Positions 1 to 5,183 of a stretch of 5,185 bases of DNA are shown in pieces. Below the pieces are notes generated by a model. It had not been told where the DNA came from. It made no database searches and saw only the letters and a list, made by a program, of their open reading frames with translations. The stretch is from the NCBI GenBank assembly GCA_033791585.1, contig JASJGK010000277.1, positions 1 through 5,185 on the forward strand, given 5' to 3'. Within the stretch, counting starts at the first letter, position 1, and every line of letters begins with the position of its first letter. This DNA comes from JASJGK01 sp033791585. Its GTDB lineage: Bacteria; SAR324; XYD2-FULL-50-16. The translations under genes were made by a program, and so were the position numbers.

Positions 1-495
1 AGTGTAATCGGCTTAAAGCAGGGTTGTTACCTTTTGTCGCCAAACCAACATAAATTGGAGGAAATACGACAAAAAATTTCACCACGCTTTTCATTCGAGC
101 CTGTGGAAAATGATTTAAATTTATCTTTGGTTCAATTGGAACTTGGGGATTCTAGGAAGCTGGCCGAACAGGCTTCTTGCAACCAGAAAATTGCAGCCCA
201 TGGTTGCTTTAGCTTGGGGATGCTCTTCCCTTTTACATCAGTAGAATCTAAGGCCCATGACTACCGAAGCCTTTACTGGCAAGCAGGTTTATTGGGTCAG
301 GCCCTTTATTTTGGCGCTGAGTCAGTAGGCTTACAAGGTACGGGAATAGGATGTTTTCACGACAATCAAATTCATGAATATTTAGGCCATGAAACAGCGG
401 AGTTCCAAGACCTTTATCATTTTGTAGTGGGGAAAGCTCTAGTTGATGATCGTTTGACCAATTTGCCGGCTTACGACAAGCAAAGAAACCGCTAA
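1..495 (+). CDS. Nitroreductase-family / SagB-type flavin oxidoreductase, C-terminal part (5' end outside window)
   Basis: The frame is open from base 1 (reads SVIGLKQGCYLLSPNQ) to the TAA at 493-495, so 164 codons of a longer gene are visible; the TTG at 34 is internal and not a start. The segments GLKQGCYLL, GCFSLGMLFPF, YRSLYWQAGLLGQALYFGAE, GLQGTGIGCFHD and LYHFVVGKALVDDRLTNLPAY form the pattern I know from the C-terminal half of long nitroreductase / SagB-type dehydrogenases. These use FMN for NAD(P)H-linked or azoline-type oxidation. The 'LGQALYFGAESVGLQGTGIG' helix-turn normally helps build the flavin pocket. The substrate cannot be told from this part. It is convergent with the NifO-type gene, with a hairpin between them. 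That placement suggests, but does not prove, membership of the nif neighbourhood. The family call is fairly sure; the exact role is not. Confidence 0.8.
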   Translation, partial: SVIGLKQGCYLLSPNQHKLEEIRQKISPRFSFEPVENDLNLSLVQLELGDSRKLAEQASCNQKIAAHGCFSLGMLFPFTSVESKAHDYRSLYWQAGLLGQALYFGAESVGLQGTGIGCFHDNQIHEYLGHETAEFQDLYHFVVGKALVDDRLTNLPAYDKQRNR

Positions 496-518
496 CTATA
501 AACCTAGCACCCCAAAAC

Positions 519-547
519 CTGCCAGCCCTACAACTAGGCTCTGGCAG
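519..547. terminator. Hairpin between convergent genes, possible bidirectional terminator
   Basis: CTGCCAG (519-525) pairs perfectly with CTGGCAG (541-547). Inside, CCTA and TAGG can add four more pairs around a CAAC loop. It lies in the 81-base gap between the stop of the nitroreductase (495) and the stop of the opposing NifO-type gene (577-579). There is no real T-tract on the + side, and only a TTTTGG stretch follows on the - side, so intrinsic termination is uncertain. An alternative stem, AGGCT (536-540) with AGCCT (546-550), competes with it. Confidence 0.45.
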
Positions 548-576
548 CCTACTATAAAGGGCGACTATAGCATGTA

Positions 577-1014
577 CTAAGGAGCAGGGCAGGATTTAGA
601 TTCTGTACACAAAGAATACTTCTCAGCAAATTTTTCCGAATCAGGCTCTTCAGCCAATCGACTCAAGGGAATCCCAAACAACCTCTCTACTTTTATTGAA
701 TCAAAACCTGCAAAGTGTTTTTCGCCCTGCCTTAGTAGAGGTCTTTTGATTAAAATAGGCTCTTTAATCATCCACTCCAAAGCCTCAGTTACGGTTAAAT
801 TTTCAGGGATTATTTCCCCTGATTTTACTTGAGGCGCAGAAGAATTAAACCACTGCTTTTGGGGGAGGTCTATAAAAAAAGGTAGGAGTTCTATAGGGGT
901 GAAAGGATAGGTTAAAATGTTTTGTATCACCAGGTTACATCTGGTTCTTTTAAGTAATTCCTTCTGTCTTTTATTGCCTATACAACCTGGCTTTTCAAAA
1001 AATTCTAATTGCAT
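577..1014 (-). CDS. Nitrogenase-associated ArsC/Spx-fold protein (NifO-type)
   Basis: This 145-aa protein starts MQLEFFEKPGCIGNKRQ. It matches my memory of the nitrogenase-associated branch of the ArsC (arsenate reductase / glutaredoxin-like) fold: Cys11 sits at the ArsC active-site position in KPGC, followed by LTYPFTPIELLPFF (34-47), QWFNSSAPQVKSGEI (54-68) and the ArsC-like KRPLL loop (90-94) with Arg91-Pro92. I chose the ATG at 1014-1012 because the homologous sequence begins there, the length suits the family, and AGAGGT lies about five bases upstream. The same frame is open back to 1197, but that 61-residue extension looks like translated noncoding DNA. Members lie in nif clusters and are proposed to act in Mo or Fe-S/redox handling, with no settled reaction. 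The C-terminal tail carries two further Cys (136 and 142). It is divergent from modA. An ordinary Spx/ArsC protein is the alternative, but SAPQVKSGE argues against it. Confidence 0.82.
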   Translation of the reverse strand: MQLEFFEKPGCIGNKRQKELLKRTRCNLVIQNILTYPFTPIELLPFFIDLPQKQWFNSSAPQVKSGEIIPENLTVTEALEWMIKEPILIKRPLLRQGEKHFAGFDSIKVERLFGIPLSRLAEEPDSEKFAEKYSLCTESKSCPAP

Positions 1015-1068
1015 CCTGACCTCTATTTTTCTGCAAAGTAAGTGAACCCATTTTGGGTGTAGTAGTGT

Positions 1069-1084
1069 TGTTCCTATTAGTACA
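1069..1084. promoter_or_regulatory. TGT-N10-ACA site resembling a NifA upstream activator sequence
   Basis: TGT at 1069-1071 and ACA at 1082-1084 are separated by exactly ten bases, the known NifA UAS form. Its centre lies about 53 bases upstream of the start predicted for the modA-facing element, closer than the usual distance, and it overlaps the start predicted for the opposite promoter. Only six bases are fixed in this motif, so a chance match is possible. Confidence 0.2.
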
Positions 1085-1086
1085 GT

Positions 1087-1102
1087 TCCAATAATCATGC
1101 CT
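1087..1102 (-). promoter_or_regulatory. Sigma-54-like -24/-12 element facing the NifO-type gene (imperfect)
   Basis: Read on the - strand the sequence is AGGCAT-N5-TTGGA, which keeps the -24 GG, the spacing and the TTG, but has G in place of the -12 C. It abuts the + strand element because both share the palindrome centred between 1102 and 1103. Transcription would begin near 1076, about 60 bases before the ATG at 1014. The weak -12 makes this tentative. Confidence 0.2.
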
Positions 1103-1118
1103 TGGCATATTCTTTGTA
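1103..1118 (+). promoter_or_regulatory. Sigma-54-like -24/-12 element facing modA (imperfect)
   Basis: TGGCAT-N5-TTGTA matches the sigma-54 consensus TGGCAC-N5-TTGCA at the -24 GG and in spacing, but the -12 GC is GT here. It would start transcription near 1130, about 65 bases before the modA ATG. With a changed -12 base this is a candidate only; it gains some weight from the nif-associated neighbours. Confidence 0.25.
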
Positions 1119-1195
1119 GTAAATAGAGGTCTAAAGGTGAGGTATAAAAGTAAATACGAAAATTAGCGAAGTAAAACAAACAACCATAATAGACC

Positions 1196-1939
1196 ATGAA
1201 ACAAAAAATAACCTTATTGATCCTGCTTGTCTTGCTACCAGCGCAGCTCTTTGCAGAAGATATTTTAGTATTTGTGGCAGCCAGCGCCTTGGCCCCTATG
1301 CTTGTGGCCTCTGAAACCTACGGAAAAATTAGCGGCGATAAGGTAGTGGTTTCAGGTGCTGCTAGTTCAACCTTGGCACGCCAGATAGAACGAGGGGCAA
1401 AGGCCGCACTCTTTCTTTCTGCCAGTGTTAAATGGATGGACTACCTAAAGGAAAAAGGAACTATAGAAAGCTCAACCAACTACCTAAGTAATCAGTTGGT
1501 TTTAGTAACAAATAGCAACAACAACTTCACGGGGGCCAACTGGCCGCATGATCTGCTAAAAGAAACAGGTTCAAGCCGCATCGCCATGGGCGACCCTACT
1601 CATGTGCCCGCTGGGGTCTATGCCAAAGAAGCCTTAGTTAATACTAAGGTTTGGGGAAAGCTAAAAAATAAAATTGCACCCGCCCAGACTGTGACAAAGG
1701 CGCTCTTATTTGTTGAATCAGGCATTAGTAAATTTGGGATTGTTTACGCTTCTAACTTAAAGCTCAGCCGTAAAATAAAAGCCATTTACCAATTCCCTAA
1801 AGAAAGCCATAAGCCTATCAACTATCCTTTGGGTTTAAATATCAAAGCATCTGATTCGGCCAAAAAGTTTTACGACTTTCTTTTTACGGAAAAGGGTAAG
1901 AAAATTTTTAAAAACTTGGGGTTTACTACAAATGATTGA
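1196..1939 (+). CDS. modA: Molybdate ABC transporter substrate-binding protein ModA
   Basis: This 247-aa periplasmic binding protein delivers molybdate (and probably tungstate) to ModB. Residues 1-20 form a Sec signal peptide (MKQK, a hydrophobic stretch LLILLVLLP, then AQLFA cut before EDI). The mature start EDILVFVAASALAPML is typical of ModA, with Ser30 the expected oxyanion ligand. GAASSTLARQI (54-64) supplies the second Ser ligand, LFLSAS (72-77) is the conserved beta strand, GDPTHVPAGVYAKEAL (132-147) is the ModA hinge signature, and FGIVYASN (180-187) holds the expected Tyr ligand (184). Length is normal. The ATG follows the divergent control region without an obvious Shine-Dalgarno sequence. 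The stop overlaps the modB start by 8 bases, so the genes are probably translated together. The identification as ModA is firm; relative Mo and W affinity cannot be read from sequence. Confidence 0.95.
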   Translation: MKQKITLLILLVLLPAQLFAEDILVFVAASALAPMLVASETYGKISGDKVVVSGAASSTLARQIERGAKAALFLSASVKWMDYLKEKGTIESSTNYLSNQLVLVTNSNNNFTGANWPHDLLKETGSSRIAMGDPTHVPAGVYAKEALVNTKVWGKLKNKIAPAQTVTKALLFVESGISKFGIVYASNLKLSRKIKAIYQFPKESHKPINYPLGLNIKASDSAKKFYDFLFTEKGKKIFKNLGFTTND

Positions 1940-2612
1940 GCTACTCACCCCCAATGAATTTGAGGCTTTGCTTTTAAGCCTAAAGATCAGCCTAACAGCG
2001 ACTCTGCTCAGTTTACCTCTGGGGATTATGAGCGGTTGGTTGCTGGCAAAGTTTGATTTTCCTGGCAAAGGTAGCCTGGAAAGCCTACTGCATTTGCCTT
2101 TGGTTTTGCCGCCTGTTGTTACAGGTTACGGCCTACTGGTTTTATTTGGACCAAATGGACCATTCAAAGAATTATTTAATGCTCTTGGTTTAGAGCTGGG
2201 TTTCAACTGGAAGGGAGCTGTCATCGCCAGTATGGTTGTGAGCTTTCCCTTGATGGTCAATGCCATCCGATTAGCCTTTGAGGCCGTAGATGAAAAATTA
2301 GAAGAGGTTGCCAAGGTTTTTGGTTTTCCCCCTTGGAAGGTGTTTTTTTCTGTTAGCTTACCACTGGCTTGGACAGGATTAATCACGGGGTCAATGTTGG
2401 CTTTTGCCCGTAGCCTAGGTGAATTTGGGGCAACCATTACCTTTGTTTCTAGTATCCCTGGTGAAACCCAAACCATCCCTTTGGCCCTTTACGGGCAATT
2501 GCAAGTTCCAGGCGGTGAAGCCAGTGCATTAAAGCTTTGTATCCTTTCATTACTACTGGCCCTAACAGCCCTCTGGTTTACACGTAAACTTAGAAAAGAG
2601 ACAATAAGATGA
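1932..2612 (+). CDS. modB: Molybdate ABC transporter permease ModB
   Basis: This 226-aa inner-membrane permease forms the molybdate channel, as a dimer in known systems. About five to six hydrophobic segments are visible, beginning at EALLLSLKISLTATLLSLPLG and ending with LKLCILSLLLALTALWF before a basic tail. PLVLPPVVTGYGLLVLFGPNGP (56-77) is a ModB hallmark. The EAA loop that docks on ModC is at about 124-144 (EEVAKVFGFPPWKVFFSVSLP), and ARSLGEFGATITF (159-171) is the family signature. The ATG at 1932 lies inside the end of modA, with TTGGGG about ten bases upstream as a fair ribosome-binding site. The stop TGA overlaps the modC ATG (ATGA). Length and motifs are ordinary for the family. Confidence 0.96.
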   Translation: MIELLTPNEFEALLLSLKISLTATLLSLPLGIMSGWLLAKFDFPGKGSLESLLHLPLVLPPVVTGYGLLVLFGPNGPFKELFNALGLELGFNWKGAVIASMVVSFPLMVNAIRLAFEAVDEKLEEVAKVFGFPPWKVFFSVSLPLAWTGLITGSMLAFARSLGEFGATITFVSSIPGETQTIPLALYGQLQVPGGEASALKLCILSLLLALTALWFTRKLRKETIR

Positions 2613-3298
2613 TTAGCGCAAATTTACAAAAAGCCCTTGGCCCCCTGAATCTCGACTTGAATTTTACCATTACAGCCCCAGGCATAACGGTAATTTCCGG
2701 GCCTTCAGGCTCAGGTAAATCGAGCCTAGTGAAATTGATTGCAGGCTTGAATACACCTGATTCAGGTTGGTTAAATTTTGGAGGCAAGACTCTTTATAGT
2801 TCCGCTTTAAACACAGACATTGCAACCCACCAAAGGAGGCTCGCAATTGTGTTCCAAGAAGCAAGGTTGCTACCTCATTGGACGGTAAAAAAGAATCTTA
2901 CTATGGGCCAGAAAAAAATTGAGTCTTTTGACAAGATCGTTGCTGTTTTAGGCATTGAGGCCTTATTAAGCCGAAAACCTAAACATCTTTCAGGTGGTGA
3001 GGCCCAACGTGTGGCTTTAGGCCGTGCCCTTTGCCAAAAGCCTGAGTTACTAATGATGGATGAGCCTTTAGCCAGCTTGGATGAGGAACGAAAAGAAGAG
3101 CTTTTGCCCTACATTAAGGCGCTACCTAAAAAATTTAACATCCCAATTTTATATGTGACCCACTCCACTAAAGAAAGAAACTATTTAGCCGATACCTATT
3201 ACTTTCTAGAAAAAGGCAAACTAACAATGCAAGAAAAAAGCACTCTTACGTCAACCAAACACCCACAACATCTCCAACTTTTATCCAAGGTAAGATAA
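2609..3298 (+). CDS. modC: Molybdate ABC transporter ATP-binding protein ModC, short form lacking the TOBE/Mop domain
   Basis: This 229-aa ATPase powers ModB. Motifs in order: Walker A GPSGSGKS (31-38), Q-loop Gln83 in VFQEARLLPHWTV, signature LSGGEAQRVALGRAL (127-141), Walker B LLMMDEP (147-153) with catalytic Glu152, D-loop SLD (156-158), and H-loop His185 in YVTHS. 'VFQEARLLPHWTVKKNL' is typical of ModC. The usual ModC is about 350 aa with a C-terminal Mop/TOBE domain that senses oxyanion. Here the protein ends some 44 residues after the H-loop, with no room for that domain and no sign of a frameshift, since the next gene begins at once. The ATG overlaps the modB stop by 4 bases, and AAAAGAG just upstream serves as ribosome-binding site. 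The N-terminus is also short, with only about 30 residues before Walker A. Confidence 0.93.
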   Translation: MISANLQKALGPLNLDLNFTITAPGITVISGPSGSGKSSLVKLIAGLNTPDSGWLNFGGKTLYSSALNTDIATHQRRLAIVFQEARLLPHWTVKKNLTMGQKKIESFDKIVAVLGIEALLSRKPKHLSGGEAQRVALGRALCQKPELLMMDEPLASLDEERKEELLPYIKALPKKFNIPILYVTHSTKERNYLADTYYFLEKGKLTMQEKSTLTSTKHPQHLQLLSKVR

Positions 3299-3489
3299 TG
3301 ACTGATGCAATCGAAACTAAAAAAAAATTGGCAAAACTCAAGCGGATCGCCACAGAAATAGCAGGACAAATTCACGATGTGGTGGAAGAAAACCTTTGGA
3401 CCGATTATGCAGAGTTACCCGAGCTAAGTGAAAAATTAATCGTTGCCTGCCAAGAAGTAAAAGCTTTCCAGAAGCATATGGATGTTTAA
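3298..3489 (+). CDS. Rop-like small nif-associated protein (DUF683 / CCE_0567-type)
   Basis: This 63-aa highly charged protein is probably all helical. An N-terminal Lys-rich helix KKKLAKLKRIATEIAGQIHDVVEE (8-31) and a second helix LPELSEKLIVACQEVKAFQKHM (40-61) are joined by a short turn with Trp34. This is the helix-hairpin plan of the Rop-like DUF683 family. The IHD-VxE-x(4)-W-x(4)-LPELxEK spacing recalls family members that read LHDLAED...W..I.EVA. Family genes sit beside nifX/nifE/nifN in diazotrophs, and a cyanobacterial member is known as a metal-binding protein. Its role here is unproven. The ATG shares one base with the modC stop (TAATG), with AAGG about seven bases before it, so it is the last gene of the mod operon and probably translationally coupled. 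His26 and His60 are possible metal ligands. Family assignment is from memory of the pattern and is less sure than for modABC. Confidence 0.68.
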   Translation: MTDAIETKKKLAKLKRIATEIAGQIHDVVEENLWTDYAELPELSEKLIVACQEVKAFQKHMDV

Positions 3490-3537
3490 ATGTCCTATTT
3501 TTGTTAATTTTCCACTGCTGCTTTCTAACAAAAAAAC

Positions 3538-3585
3538 GCCTTTCAATTGAATCTTAGCTTTTGAAGAGGTTAAAATCAGAAAGGC
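3538..3585. repeat. Inverted repeat just after the mod operon
   Basis: GCCTTTC (3538-3544) and GAAAGGC (3579-3585) are perfect inverted copies, 34 bases apart. The loop is long and no T-tract follows on the + strand, so it is not a standard terminator, though it could fold at the 3' end of the mod mRNA and protect it. It might also be chance. Confidence 0.3.
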
Positions 3586-3869
3586 AAAACGGTGTTCAAC
3601 ATCACACCAAACAATTTGGCCTTGGCTACTGCCCACCCTATTTATCAATCCCAACTTGTTTATGATTCGTGCAGTAATATGGCAGTACTCCCTAGTTTAA
3701 GCCTTCATTTGCCTTTTAATTGGCTAGAGATTACCAATTTACAATCAACTCTTAGATTACGAGTCAGTATCCTTCTCTTAATATCTCTATTTTTTGTTTT
3801 GCCCTTAGTCCCTCATTTGCCAAAGAAATAATAGTTAATGCGCCACCACCATCGTGTAGCAGGATTTTT

Positions 3870-3899
3870 GGCCCCTTTTGTAAAAAGTTTTGAGGGGTC
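3870..3899 (+). terminator. GC-rich hairpin followed by a T-rich run, possible intrinsic terminator
   Basis: GGCCCCT (3870-3876) pairs with AGGGGTC (3893-3899), seven pairs including one G-T, around a 16-base AT-rich loop. The sequence TCTAATTTT follows. This could end read-through transcription from the mod operon before the CZB promoter. The loop is long and the T-run is interrupted, so strength is doubtful. Confidence 0.4.
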
Positions 3900-3903
3900 T
3901 AAT

Positions 3904-3932
3904 TTTACAAGTAAAAATCATTATGGTATCTT
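3904..3932 (+). promoter_or_regulatory. Predicted sigma-70 promoter of the CZB gene with overlapping palindrome
   Basis: TTTACA (3904-3909, five of six to the -35 consensus) is followed after 17 bases by TATCTT (3927-3932, four of six to the -10 consensus). The start would be near 3939, giving a leader of about 34 bases before the ATG at 3973. A perfect inverted repeat, TTTTAC-AA-GTAAAA (3903-3916), covers the -35 and could be a repressor operator or simply AT-rich sequence. Confidence 0.4.
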
Positions 3933-3972
3933 TCAAAAAAATAAAATTTCAACCCTATTGAAAGAGTTACTT

Positions 3973-4335
3973 ATGGATTTTACCGAAGCAATTGCTGCAC
4001 ACTCACAGTGGAAAGTGAAGCTACGAATGTACCTTGAAAATAACCAAGGGGACTATACTGTGGAAGAGGTTGCCTGTGACGATAAATGCTCACTTGGAAA
4101 GTGGATCTACGGCGACGGTGTTGCTTACAAAAATGCCCCAGCCTACGAACCCTTAAGAAACGTTCACGCTGACTTTCATGTATCCACATCAAAGATCATT
4201 GGCCAAATCCAAGAAGGCAAGAAAGACGAAGCCAAGGCAGCTTTAGAATCAGGCAGCCCCTATGTTGATCTTTCCCTCCAAACTATAGTACAAATCCGAG
4301 AATTACGCGAGTATATTGAAGAACAAGGCGAATAG
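3973..4335 (+). CDS. Free-standing CZB (chemoreceptor zinc-binding) domain protein
   Basis: This 120-aa cytoplasmic protein is essentially one CZB domain. Expected zinc ligands are all present: His10 in AIAAHSQWK, Cys39 in DDKCSLGKWIYGDG, and His65 and His69 in NVHADFH. Their spacing (29, 26, 4) is close to that of the CZB domain in the diguanylate cyclase DgcZ. CZB domains bind zinc tightly and switch attached chemoreceptors or cyclases on Zn or oxidant (HOCl) exposure at the Cys. No effector domain is attached here, so it must act through a partner or buffer zinc. I start at the ATG at 3973 because the domain begins there and AAAGAG lies six bases upstream. The same frame is open to 3838, but that 45-residue extension runs through the hairpin and the promoter candidate and looks noncoding. 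It probably forms its own transcription unit, ending at the hairpin overlapping its stop. Confidence 0.85.
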   Translation: MDFTEAIAAHSQWKVKLRMYLENNQGDYTVEEVACDDKCSLGKWIYGDGVAYKNAPAYEPLRNVHADFHVSTSKIIGQIQEGKKDEAKAALESGSPYVDLSLQTIVQIRELREYIEEQGE

Positions 4336-4354
4336 GCCAAACTAGCTTTGGCCT
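4334..4354. terminator. Perfect-stem hairpin between convergent CZB and lipoprotein genes
   Basis: AGGCCAAA (4334-4341) and TTTGGCCT (4347-4354) form an uninterrupted 8-bp stem with a 5-base loop CTAGC. It starts inside the TAG stop of the CZB gene and lies 7 bases before the lipoprotein stop (4362-4364). Neither side has a strong T-tract, but position and perfect stem favour a bidirectional transcription end. Confidence 0.6.
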
Positions 4355-4361
4355 TGAAGAA

Positions 4362-5183
4362 CTAATTACAGGTGATATCGCCGGAAGGGTCAAAGTCAGT
4401 AGCTGTAAGTTCGGCATAGGTGTACGACGATGCCCATGTGCAGGTAAAGGTATCATAGGTTGAAGTCATATCAAAAGTCATGGTCCCTGTGATACCACCT
4501 GTGCTTACAGTATAATCCAGAGCCGATACCACTGAGATATCTGTCGACATTGTCACTGAGATATAGGCACTTGTTGGGGTAGTCACATCAAGGGTAGCGC
4601 TTTCTGCAGTAGCAAAATCTAGATCAATTGTAGCCGAACTGTAGTCGCTTGCGAAAACAAATGATGTAGAAGAAACTTCGGTCCAAGTTCCTGTACCTGT
4701 TACAGTATAATCATTGGAATCGACACAATCAGTCGCTGTAAAATCCACAGAACCATCGGTTGTGTAGCTAGTCCAGTCTGTGTCTGCTGTACCTGAAACT
4801 GTGCCCGTAATTACTACTGTCCCACCGCCTGTACAGGTGTGGGTAGAATCAATTGTGGTAGAGTAAGACGTACCTGTCGTTGCTAAAGTTGGTTGGCCAG
4901 CTTTTGCCATGGCACCTGCTGCCTTGTTTAAGGCTTTACTTTGCAACCTGACAATTTTGGACTGGGGGGCTACGATATTTGAGCTCGAAGCGGAAGACGT
5001 AACCTCATCAGAAATTTCATCTTTTAAAGACAAATTTCCCAATTCAGAAGCTGTGGAAGCTGTGACCGCAGTAGCCTCTGTAGTTGTTGTTGTTTCCGTA
5101 GTGACCACGGGATCTTCTTCTTCATTTTTACAGCCTGTTAACAGCAGACTTGCAATCACGATTGTGCAAAGTAACTTTTTCAT
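4362..5183 (-). CDS. Predicted Thr/Ser-rich lipoprotein of unknown function
   Basis: This 273-aa protein starts MKKLLCTIVIASLLLTGCKN: a lipoprotein signal peptide with lipobox LTGC and lipidated Cys18. The next residue is Lys, not Asp, so in a Gram-negative cell it should go to the outer membrane. Residues 21-60 are an acidic, Thr-rich flexible linker (EEED, then a run of Thr). Residues 75-95 are a basic, possibly helical stretch (KIVRLQSKALNKAAGAMAKAG). From about 100 to 273 it is Thr/Ser/Gly-rich with alternating hydrophobic residues, suggesting a beta-sandwich or barrel-like fold. Four Cys in the mature part (117, 153, 248, 272) could make two disulfides, the last being next to the C-terminus. 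I do not recognise a family. The ATG lies at 5183-5181, so promoter and ribosome-binding site are outside the window; it is convergent with the CZB gene. Confidence 0.8.
   Translation of the reverse strand: MKKLLCTIVIASLLLTGCKNEEEDPVVTTETTTTTEATAVTASTASELGNLSLKDEISDEVTSSASSSNIVAPQSKIVRLQSKALNKAAGAMAKAGQPTLATTGTSYSTTIDSTHTCTGGGTVVITGTVSGTADTDWTSYTTDGSVDFTATDCVDSNDYTVTGTGTWTEVSSTSFVFASDYSSATIDLDFATAESATLDVTTPTSAYISVTMSTDISVVSALDYTVSTGGITGTMTFDMTSTYDTFTCTWASSYTYAELTATDFDPSGDITCN

Larger units (their letters stand above)
1015..1195. promoter_or_regulatory. Divergent NifO-type / modA control region
   Basis: These 181 bases separate the start of the NifO-type gene (- strand) from modA (+ strand) and must hold the promoters of both. 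Visible elements are a 12-bp palindrome ATGCC-TT-GGCAT at 1097-1108, a TGT-N10-ACA site at 1069-1084, and a short perfect inverted repeat ACCCA-TTT-TGGGT at 1046-1058, which would fall in the leader of the NifO-type mRNA. TTGGCA at 1102-1107 could also be a -35 hexamer, but no good -10 follows at normal spacing. I see no ModE-like operator (TATA-rich inverted repeat). modA has no clear Shine-Dalgarno sequence just before its ATG (CAACCATAATAGACC), so its translation initiation may be weak or atypical. Confidence 0.6.
3490..3972. other. 483-base intergenic region without a convincing gene
   Basis: This stretch separates the end of the mod operon from the CZB gene. It contains an inverted repeat (3538-3585), a small perfect repeat CCAAA-CAA-TTTGG (3607-3619), a GC-rich hairpin (3870-3899), and a promoter-like pair with an overlapping palindrome just before the CZB gene. 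A GTG-started frame at 3592-3831 would encode 79 residues ending in a hydrophobic segment (about 56-76) and a Lys-Lys tail, with GAAAGG about seven bases upstream. It resembles nothing I recognise and has an unnatural-looking composition, so I do not call it a gene. I see no tRNA, known riboswitch or insertion-sequence end. Confidence 0.5.

Noticed and set aside
1102..1129. TTGGCA as a sigma-70 -35 for modA
   Set aside because: No acceptable -10 hexamer at 16-18 bases (TAGAGG at best), so it is not listed as a sigma-70 promoter.
1015..1197. N-terminal extension of the NifO-type protein to an ATG at 1197 on the - strand
   Set aside because: The 61 residues have noncoding-like composition, overlap the modA start codon, and the family sequence begins at the ATG at 1014, which has its own ribosome-binding site.
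1835..2864. Several - strand frames (1835-2068, 2126-2476, 2590-2787, 2670-2864)
   Set aside because: They lie antisense to modA, modB and modC, whose motifs are unmistakable; they are shadows of those genes.
3436..3654. 72-codon frame on the - strand overlapping the end of the Rop-like gene
   Set aside because: It overlaps the better-supported + strand gene and has no recognisable features.
3661..3700. Direct repeat GCAGTA-N5-GCAGTA (about 3671-3687) as a possible binding site or CRISPR-like unit
   Set aside because: Only two 6-base copies, no further units and no symmetry; expected by chance.
3592..3831. 79-codon GTG-started frame with a possible C-terminal membrane segment
   Set aside because: No recognisable similarity and noncoding-like composition; kept only as a possibility to check.
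3838..3972. N-terminal extension of the CZB protein from an ATG at 3838
   Set aside because: It crosses a terminator-like hairpin and a promoter-like pair, begins with an odd RHHHR stretch, and the CZB domain starts exactly at the internal ATG at 3973.
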